Assembly: GCF_022267535.1 (NCBI RefSeq)
Contig: NZ_JAHNZV010000012.1
Span: 1 to 64,000 of the forward strand
Direction: 5' to 3'
From: Psychromonas antarctica
GTDB taxonomy: Bacteria > Pseudomonadota > Gammaproteobacteria > Enterobacterales > Psychromonadaceae
DNA length: 64,000 nucleotides
The position numbers and the translations under genes are program-made. Each line of letters starts with the position of its first letter. Position 1 is the stretch's first letter. The notes below the pieces were generated by a model. It saw only the letters and a program-made list of their open reading frames with translations, ran no database searches and was not told the origin of the DNA. Below are positions 56,987 to 64,000 of the stretch, piece by piece.

Positions 56987-58057
56987 ATGAGTGATATAAA
57001 ATACCTCGCCCGTGAAACAGTACAAGCATTAACACCTTACCTTTCTGCACGCCGTATTGGTGGTAAAGGCGATGTATGGTTAAACGCCAATGAAGCCCCT
57101 GACTGCAGCGAATACCAATTAGATTCCAGCAAACTTAACCGCTACCCTGAATTTCAGCCCCCGCAGTTAATCAGTGCTTACGCAAACTATGCCTTAGTTA
57201 AAAAAGATCAACTGTTATGCACGCGTGGGGCTGATGAGAGTATTGAGATCTTGATTCGCACTTTTTGTGAACCCGGGGCGGATAGCATTTTAATTTGTCC
57301 TCCCACATACGGCATGTACGCTATTAGCGCAGAAACGTGCGGTGTGGCAATTCAGGAAGTGGCACTTGATAGCAATTTTGATGTTGATTACTCCGCCGTT
57401 GAACGTGCAGTCAGTAAACCCACTAGTCAGGTTAAAATCGTCTTTTTATGCGCCCCGAATAACCCCACAGGTAATATGCTCGACAAACAAAAATTAGTTA
57501 ACTTATTACAAGCAACAAAAGGTAAAGTCTTAATTGTTGCAGATGAAGCTTATATTGAATTTTGCCCGGAACTGAGCCAAGTTGATTTAATTGCACAACA
57601 TGAAAACTTAGTGATCACCCGTACTTTGTCTAAGGCATTTGCGCTAGCGGCTATCCGCTGTGGTTTTACACTTGCGCAAGCCTCCGTAATTGAATTGCTA
57701 TCGAAAGTCATTGCTCCTTATCCCGTACCAGCTCCTATTGCACAAATTGCCACTCAAGCACTTTCAGAAAACGGCTTGCTGGTCATGAAAAAACGAGTTG
57801 ATACACTTAATAATAATCGTCAGCTGTTACAAACGGGTCTTAAAAAAATTGCTTGTATTACGGAGATATTTCCAGCGACAGGTAACTATATACTGGTTCG
57901 TTTTAAAGACTCAGCAAAAGTATTCGCAGCATTTGCTAAAGATGGCATTATCATGCGTGACTTTGCCAGCAAAGCTCGTCTTGAAAACTGCATCCGCATT
58001 AGTATCGGTTCAAAAGCTGAAATAGAATCGACTTTAACTACTTTAAATTCGCTATAG
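56987..58057 (+). CDS. hisC: Histidinol-phosphate aminotransferase
   Basis: PLP enzyme that makes histidinol phosphate from imidazole acetol phosphate. 356 residues, as in E. coli (356). It shows the class II aminotransferase plan: NANEAP-type LNANEAPDCSEY, RGADESIEILIRTFCEPG, FLCAPNNPTGNML, ADEAYIEF, then TRTLSKAFALAAIRCGF, where the lysine binds PLP, and IRISIGSKAE near the end. AGGGAAG precedes the ATG. hisB follows after 9 bp. Confidence 0.97.
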   Translation: MSDIKYLARETVQALTPYLSARRIGGKGDVWLNANEAPDCSEYQLDSSKLNRYPEFQPPQLISAYANYALVKKDQLLCTRGADESIEILIRTFCEPGADSILICPPTYGMYAISAETCGVAIQEVALDSNFDVDYSAVERAVSKPTSQVKIVFLCAPNNPTGNMLDKQKLVNLLQATKGKVLIVADEAYIEFCPELSQVDLIAQHENLVITRTLSKAFALAAIRCGFTLAQASVIELLSKVIAPYPVPAPIAQIATQALSENGLLVMKKRVDTLNNNRQLLQTGLKKIACITEIFPATGNYILVRFKDSAKVFAAFAKDGIIMRDFASKARLENCIRISIGSKAEIESTLTTLNSL

Positions 58058-58066
58058 GGCCTAATA

Positions 58067-59137
58067 ATGAGTAAACAAAAATTTCTATTCATCGACCGAG
58101 ACGGTACATTAATTGATGAGCCGATCAGTGATAAACAAGTTGATAGCCTAGAAAAGTTAAAATTTGAAGAATATGTTATCCCAAGTTTATTAACACTGCA
58201 AAGTGCAGGTTATATTTTAGTGATCGTCTCTAATCAAGACGGGTTAGGTACAGATAGTTATCCTCAATCTGATTTTGATATCCCACAAAATAAAATGATG
58301 GAAATTTTTGCTTCACAAGGCGTAAAATTTGAAGCCACCCTACTTTGTCCTCACTTTCCCGCAGATAACTGCAGTTGTCGCAAACCCCATTTAGGCATGG
58401 TCAGTGAATACTTAAAGTCAGGACGAATAGATTTTGCCCATTCTTATGTAATTGGTGATCGTATTACCGATATACAGCTTGCAGAAAACATGGGCATCAC
58501 CGGTATTTTATATAATAAAGAAACATTAAATTGGCCAGCAATAGTTAAACAGCTTACCAGCAAAGGACGTATTGCATCGGTGACCCGTACGACAAAAGAA
58601 ACTGATATTAATGTACGTGTCGATTTGGACACAACCGGCGATAACCATATCGATACGGGTATGGGTTTCTTTGACCATATGTTAGATCAAATTGCCACCC
58701 ACGGCGGCTTTCAAATGGATGTTAGCGTTAAAGGTGATCTACATATTGATGATCATCACAGTGTTGAAGATACCGCACTGGCACTTGGTGAAGCATTAAA
58801 GCATGCATTAGGTGATAAACGTGGTATTGGCCGCTTTGGTTTTGTACTACCAATGGATGAGACTAAAGCAAGTTGTACACTGGATTTATCAGGTCGTCCA
58901 TACCTTAAATTTAAAGCCAACTTTCCGCGTGAGTTAGTGGGCACGATGTCAACGGAAATGGTTGAGCATTTCTTCTACTCACTGGCACAATCGCTCGGCG
59001 CCACACTGCATCTTGAAGTTGAAAATGGAAATGCACATCATATGGTGGAAGGTTTATTTAAAACATTTGGGCGCACACTTCGCCAAAGTATACAAATAGT
59101 CGGTACTGACCTGCCATCAAGCAAAGGTGTCTTATGA
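58067..59137 (+). CDS. hisB: Bifunctional histidinol-phosphatase / imidazoleglycerol-phosphate dehydratase
   Basis: 356 residues with two activities. The N-terminal HAD phosphatase (about 1-165) has [12 protein letters not shown] with nucleophile and acid Asp, a zinc loop C-x-H-x5-C-x-C ([14 protein letters not shown]) and [16 protein letters not shown]. The C-terminal IGPD domain (about 168-356) has [37 protein letters not shown] and [18 protein letters not shown], with metal-binding histidines. The fused form is typical of enterics and related gammaproteobacteria. The stop overlaps hisH by 4 bp. Confidence 0.97.
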   Translation: MSKQKFLFIDRDGTLIDEPISDKQVDSLEKLKFEEYVIPSLLTLQSAGYILVIVSNQDGLGTDSYPQSDFDIPQNKMMEIFASQGVKFEATLLCPHFPADNCSCRKPHLGMVSEYLKSGRIDFAHSYVIGDRITDIQLAENMGITGILYNKETLNWPAIVKQLTSKGRIASVTRTTKETDINVRVDLDTTGDNHIDTGMGFFDHMLDQIATHGGFQMDVSVKGDLHIDDHHSVEDTALALGEALKHALGDKRGIGRFGFVLPMDETKASCTLDLSGRPYLKFKANFPRELVGTMSTEMVEHFFYSLAQSLGATLHLEVENGNAHHMVEGLFKTFGRTLRQSIQIVGTDLPSSKGVL

Positions 59138-59733
59138 TAGTTATTATTGATACGGGTTGCGCTAACCTATCATCGGTGAAATTCGCCATTGAACGTCTCG
59201 GTTATAAAGTGACCGTGAGTAAAGATGCGCAGATTTTACAGCAAGCAGATAAACTCTTTTTACCCGGCGTGGGCACGGCTAAAGAAGCGATGGCCAACCT
59301 TATCGAACGTGATTTGATTGAGCCAATTAAAAATCTCACACAACCTGTTTTAGGTATCTGTTTAGGCATGCAGATATTAGCGATCGCCTCTGAAGAAGGT
59401 TTTGGCGATCAGCCTATTATCGAAACGCTTGGTATTGTTGAAGGCCATATTGAAAAAATGGATGTAGCACCATTACGCTCACCTCATATGGGCTGGAATC
59501 AGATCACACCTAAATTAGATGAGCCTTTATTTAAAGACATCCCCCCTGGCAGCTATTTCTATTTTGTTCACAGTTATGCATTGCCTGTTAATGAGTGCAC
59601 TATTGCAAGTTGTGATTACGGTTCTCCATTTACCGCAGCGCTTAATAAAGACAATTTTTACGGGGTGCAATTCCACCCGGAACGCTCTGGTAAGGCCGGT
59701 GCGCAACTAATTAAAAACTTCTTGGAGCTTTAG
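59134..59733 (+). CDS. hisH: Imidazole glycerol phosphate synthase, glutaminase subunit
   Basis: Supplies ammonia to HisF from glutamine. 199 residues of the class I amidotransferase fold: the N-terminal [22 protein letters not shown], the nucleophile Cys in [17 protein letters not shown], and the His-Glu dyad in [11 protein letters not shown]. The start overlaps the hisB stop (ATGA); hisA follows directly with no gap. Confidence 0.97.
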   Translation: MIVIIDTGCANLSSVKFAIERLGYKVTVSKDAQILQQADKLFLPGVGTAKEAMANLIERDLIEPIKNLTQPVLGICLGMQILAIASEEGFGDQPIIETLGIVEGHIEKMDVAPLRSPHMGWNQITPKLDEPLFKDIPPGSYFYFVHSYALPVNECTIASCDYGSPFTAALNKDNFYGVQFHPERSGKAGAQLIKNFLEL

Positions 59734-60541
<808 letters not shown>

Positions 60542-60548
<7 letters not shown>

Positions 60549-61315
60549 CAAAACGCATAATTCCTTGTTTGGATGTAAAAAACGGACAGGTCGTAAAAGG
60601 TGTACAATTTCGCAACCACGAGATTGTCGGTGATATAGTCCCTCTTGCAAAACGTTACGCAGAAGAAGGGGCCGATGAGCTGGTCTTTTATGATATTGCT
60701 GCAAGTTCAGACGACCGTGTTGTGGATAAAAGCTGGGTAAGCCGCGTAGCAGAAGTGATTGATATCCCTTTTTGTGTAGCAGGTGGCATTAAAAGTGAAG
60801 AGGATGCGCGTCGTATTTTAGAGTTTGGCGCCGATAAAGTATCGATTAACAGCCCCGCACTTGCCGATCCGAGTCTAATCAATCGTCTTAGCGAAAAATT
60901 TGGTGTGCAGTGCATTGTCATTGGTATCGACTCTTATTTTGACGAAGAAACCGGCCAACACCAAGTTAAGCAGTTTACCGGCAATGAAGATGCAACGGTA
61001 ACGACTAAATGGAACACCTTCGATTGGATCAAAGAGGTACAATCTCGCGGCGCGGGTGAAATAGTACTCAATGTAATGAATCAAGATGGCGTGCGCTGTG
61101 GTTACGATATTGAGCAACTAAGACAAGCACGTGCAATTTGTAATATCCCCTTGATAGCCTCGGGTGGTGCAGGTGAAATGAAGCATTTTGCCGACGTATT
61201 TAATGATGCTGATGTGGATGGCGCATTAGCCGCAAGCGTTTTTCATAAACAAATAATTAATATTGGTGAGTTAAAAGCTTACCTTAAAACACAGCAGGTA
61301 GAGATCAGATTATGA
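60542..61315 (+). CDS. hisF: Imidazole glycerol phosphate synthase, cyclase subunit
   Basis: Makes imidazoleglycerol phosphate and AICAR with ammonia from HisH. 257 residues, a full (beta/alpha)8 barrel: the catalytic Asp in [55 protein letters not shown] with the second catalytic Asp, and [15 protein letters not shown]. Its ribosome site AAGAGGG (60528-60534) is weaker than the site of the relic ORF upstream. It overlaps the hisI start by 4 bp. Confidence 0.97.
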
Positions 61316-61941
61316 GCAATATACTAATGAATAAAGCACAACTCGACTCACTCGATTGGGCTAAAGTTGACAACCTGATGCCCGTCATTGTACAAAACCG
61401 TACCTCCGGTAAAGTTTTAATGCTCGGTTATGTTAACCAACAGGCATTAGCGGCAACGCTTGAATCTGGCAAAATGACTTTCTTTAGTCGCACCAAACAA
61501 CGTTTATGGTGTAAAGGAGAAGAATCAGGTAATTTTTTAAATGTGCTTGAAATTAGCACTGATTGCGATAATGACACTTTACTAGCAATCGTTGAGCCTG
61601 TAGGCCCAACATGCCACTTAGGCACGGAAAGTTGCTTCAAAGGTCAGTTACAACCAGCCCTTACCTTCATTGCGGATCTTGAGAAAATCATTGCCAGTCG
61701 TAAAGGTGCGGATCCAAAAAGCAGCTATACCGCAAGCTTATACGAACGAGGCACTAAACGTATTGCACAAAAGGTAGGCGAAGAAGGCGTTGAAGTTGCA
61801 TTGGCAGCAATGGCAAAAGATATGGATGAACTTACCTGCGAAAGTGCTGACCTTTTATATCACCTCATCGTATTACTGCAAAATGAAGGTCTTAAAATTT
61901 CAGATATCGCAGCAAAACTACAAGAACGCCACAGTAAATAA
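61312..61941 (+). CDS. hisI: Bifunctional phosphoribosyl-AMP cyclohydrolase / phosphoribosyl-ATP pyrophosphatase
   Basis: The HisIE fusion, 209 residues, last gene of the operon. The N-terminal cyclohydrolase (about 1-115) shows [52 protein letters not shown] and [10 protein letters not shown] with zinc cysteines. The C-terminal pyrophosphatase (about 118-209) has [29 protein letters not shown] and [14 protein letters not shown]. The start overlaps the hisF stop (ATGA). A strong terminator follows at 61961. Confidence 0.96.
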   Translation: MSNILMNKAQLDSLDWAKVDNLMPVIVQNRTSGKVLMLGYVNQQALAATLESGKMTFFSRTKQRLWCKGEESGNFLNVLEISTDCDNDTLLAIVEPVGPTCHLGTESCFKGQLQPALTFIADLEKIIASRKGADPKSSYTASLYERGTKRIAQKVGEEGVEVALAAMAKDMDELTCESADLLYHLIVLLQNEGLKISDIAAKLQERHSK

Positions 61942-61960
61942 AAAGCCTCAATCCATTTAA

Positions 61961-61998
61961 AAAAGCCCGTCGTTGATAAATCAACGACGGGCTTTTTT
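61961..61998 (+). terminator. Rho-independent terminator of the his operon
   Basis: AAAAGCCCGTCGTTGA (61961-61976) and TCAACGACGGGCTTTT (61981-61996) form a perfect 16-bp stem with a TAAA loop and a T run, preceded by A's. It can also act for the LapD-like gene arriving from the right. Confidence 0.95.
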
Positions 61999-62055
61999 AT
62001 CGCAATTCCATTAATTTAGTAAGCATAAATAAATTAATAATTATCGACTTTGCAA

Positions 62056-63987
62056 TTAGATATCAACAGGTGGAGCAATATAACCTTGATAACCTTCTGT
62101 CCTCAGCGTTTTAACAGTCTGTAAATGCATGTTGTCTTCAATACCGGTAATAATAACTTTAATATCTAAGCCTCTGGCAATATTTACCAGTGCCCGACAA
62201 AGCTCAAGGTTATGGCGATTATCTTCTTGATCCTCACTGTTATAACAAGACAGAGAAAGATCCAGTTTAATATAATAAGGTTTAAGTTCCTGCAGATAAT
62301 CTAAGGATCCCATCTGCCTACCACAGTTATCAATACCGAACTGTGCACCACCATTTTTAATGATCTCACACAATTGACCACAAGCTTCTAAATTGCTTGT
62401 AATACCTGATTCTGGGATTTCAAAATACAGCTTTTCTGGATTGGAGAGCTTATCCAAATATGAAGATAACCAAATATGAAATTCTGTATTAACTAAGCTC
62501 TCTCGGGCTAAGTTCACCGCTATTGGTTCTTTATTTAGCGTTAAAATTTGTGCTTGCTTTATGTTTTCAAGTAAACAACGATCCAACTTATGCCCTATTG
62601 ATAAACGTTCAATATAAGGCATAAATTGACCTGCTCGCACAATTTTGTCGTCCATTTTTAGACTACAGTATATTTCACGGTGCATCACTTCACCGCTTTC
62701 ACTATAATGGACTGGCTGCCATTGCAATAAGAACTGGTTAGTACTAATTGCGTTGGTTAAATGGATACGCCACTCTTCTCGACTAAGCTCTTGCTGTGTA
62801 TCAACGTAAAACCATTCACTTACTTTGTTTTCATTGAACGCTTTTTGCAAGGCATTATCTGCTTGTGATAATAATTCTGCCCGTGTTACTTGGTTAGTCC
62901 GCTCACTAACACCAATTGCAAACTGGCGGTTTGGCTCACATCCGGCTTTTAACATCTCTTGATTAATCAAACGAATCAATGCCTGCAGATATTCAGTTAT
63001 TTGATTGCGATCGCCTTTGCTAACAAGAAAGGCAAATTCTGTATTTGAAATGCGTGCAATTACACTCTCGGTACTATTAGGTAAACTTTCTTGAAACTTA
63101 TTAGCGAGAATCTTGATTGTTTCATCACGCACTTGATAGCCAAATTTACTATGTATCTCTTCTAACCAGTCAAGTTTAACTAATAGAAGTCCACCAAATC
63201 CAGGCTCATCTAGCCAACTATTTAACTGCCCAGTTAAATACAAACGATTAGGAAGCAATGAAACCAGATCCGTAAACTTATCATGCTTTAAAGCATTGAC
63301 CTGATCATCTAACGAACTAAAAACGAGCTTTAGCTGAGCCGACATAGAATTAATAGCACCAACAACATCATTCAATTCAGTCGTAGTGGGTAATGGCAGA
63401 TCAGGTTTGAATTTGCGTTGCGAAATCTCTCGCGCATGAATGGCAACGTCATGCAGAGGTTTTAAAATCACTTTTAGACGAATGCGCATGACAAAAATCA
63501 ATATTAAAAAAATAGCGGAAAGCACCATCGCAGTATCGTTCATTATTCGCCATAATTCACGATAACCTATAGCAGGATTCGATTCTATTTTCAGTGTCGC
63601 TAATTGTAACCAACCCGATGTGATAGTGGTTTCCTGGGTCTGTGCTTTAAACAGCTCTAAGTCAATAAACCACTGTGGTACATCTTCAACTACAACTGGA
63701 TTAACCCAGGTTTGCTGTTTGTTATCCGCAAGCCATGTTAGATCCACTTGTTGGTAAAAACCACCTTCAAAAATAACATTAACTAAGGTCTCAACGGTTA
63801 CCACATCACCCGTTTCTAAATGAGGTTTTAACATTAAACTTAAAGAGGTACTGGTATTATTCAGATCGGATGCCATCTGATTGCTCATAAATTCTTTTGT
63901 TTCAGTAAACTGAAAGTAAACTAAGCTAGACATTACTAATAAAAAAAGTCCAAATAACAATGAATTAATCTGGTTGAAAAGTGTCAT
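62056..63987 (-). CDS. lapD: LapD-like c-di-GMP receptor with degenerate GGDEF and EAL domains
   Basis: A 643-residue inner-membrane protein with the LapD plan: helix 1 (LLFGLFLLVMSSLVYFQF), a periplasmic LapD/MoxY-type domain (about 30-150), helix 2 (VLSAIFLILIFVM), HAMP, then GGDEF (about 235-395) and EAL (about 405-643). The GGDEF motif is SNTEF (314-318) and EAL reads EIY (438-440); the DDFG site is IDNCG, so it should bind but not make or cut c-di-GMP. LapD binding to c-di-GMP sequesters the protease LapG and so keeps a surface adhesin attached. lapG would lie beyond the right edge. The start is at the ATG 63985-63987. Confidence 0.85.
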   Translation of the reverse strand: MTLFNQINSLLFGLFLLVMSSLVYFQFTETKEFMSNQMASDLNNTSTSLSLMLKPHLETGDVVTVETLVNVIFEGGFYQQVDLTWLADNKQQTWVNPVVVEDVPQWFIDLELFKAQTQETTITSGWLQLATLKIESNPAIGYRELWRIMNDTAMVLSAIFLILIFVMRIRLKVILKPLHDVAIHAREISQRKFKPDLPLPTTTELNDVVGAINSMSAQLKLVFSSLDDQVNALKHDKFTDLVSLLPNRLYLTGQLNSWLDEPGFGGLLLVKLDWLEEIHSKFGYQVRDETIKILANKFQESLPNSTESVIARISNTEFAFLVSKGDRNQITEYLQALIRLINQEMLKAGCEPNRQFAIGVSERTNQVTRAELLSQADNALQKAFNENKVSEWFYVDTQQELSREEWRIHLTNAISTNQFLLQWQPVHYSESGEVMHREIYCSLKMDDKIVRAGQFMPYIERLSIGHKLDRCLLENIKQAQILTLNKEPIAVNLARESLVNTEFHIWLSSYLDKLSNPEKLYFEIPESGITSNLEACGQLCEIIKNGGAQFGIDNCGRQMGSLDYLQELKPYYIKLDLSLSCYNSEDQEDNRHNLELCRALVNIARGLDIKVIITGIEDNMHLQTVKTLRTEGYQGYIAPPVDI

Positions 63988-64000
63988 TTATTGATTACTC

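Overview
This window is an AT-rich stretch of a gammaproteobacterial chromosome. Gene content and protein sequences point to a cold or marine lineage close to Psychromonas, Moritella or Shewanella. Supporting signs are small proteins that look like the VF530/DUF2132, DUF2960 and DUF2986 families, a LapD-like receptor, enterobacterial-type MalE, YbiT, RadD and AcuI orthologues, and a complete hisGDCBHAFI(E) operon with a histidine-rich leader peptide. I see no rRNA, tRNA, CRISPR array, prophage or insertion sequence. The genus is inferred from similarity remembered by eye, not from a search.

Layout, left to right. 1-5.3 kb: the 3' end of a methyltransferase, then a CbbR-type LysR regulator divergent from purE-purK, followed by a SulP anion (possibly bicarbonate) transporter. 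5.5-9.3 kb: a leftward maltodextrin unit (LacI regulator, cytoplasmic GH13 amylase, MalE binding protein) with two palindromic operators and no malFGK. 9.8-15.9 kb: a TetR regulator divergent from a short-chain dehydrogenase with matching palindromes, a ChrR-like cupin, an amine oxidase, two small unknown genes and a YbjT-like epimerase. A 200-bp MITE-like inverted repeat sits between the TetR and SDR genes. 15.9-21.3 kb: a 0.9-kb gap, a lone sugar-binding protein, and zwf-gnd without pgl.

21.7-37.3 kb: aldehyde dehydrogenase, 2OG-Fe(II) oxygenase, nitroreductase, transporters (MFS, LysE, MATE), a dienelactone hydrolase with a Tat-like signal, a degenerate AAA+ protein, a GNAT acetyltransferase, a secreted GH31 glucosidase, AcuI and an Aer-type chemoreceptor. 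37.5-54.4 kb: a VF530 protein, a purine permease, YbiT, a TetR-MFP-RND efflux operon with a clear operator, a dCache chemoreceptor, a second MATE gene interrupted by an in-frame TGA, RadD and a DsbA-like protein.

54.5-64 kb: the attenuated his operon, ending in a strong terminator, then a leftward LapD-like c-di-GMP receptor with degenerate GGDEF and EAL motifs. The most unusual point here is a decayed copy of the hisF start at the hisA/hisF junction. It still has a strong ribosome binding site and its reading frame ends across the real hisF start.

Most of the window is ordinary core chromosome. I found no clearly new multi-gene system. The best leads are the hisF relic ORF, the AAA+ pseudo-ATPase, the two-copy inverted-repeat element, the MATE gene with an internal stop, and the possible bicarbonate link between purEK, the SulP transporter and the CbbR-like regulator.
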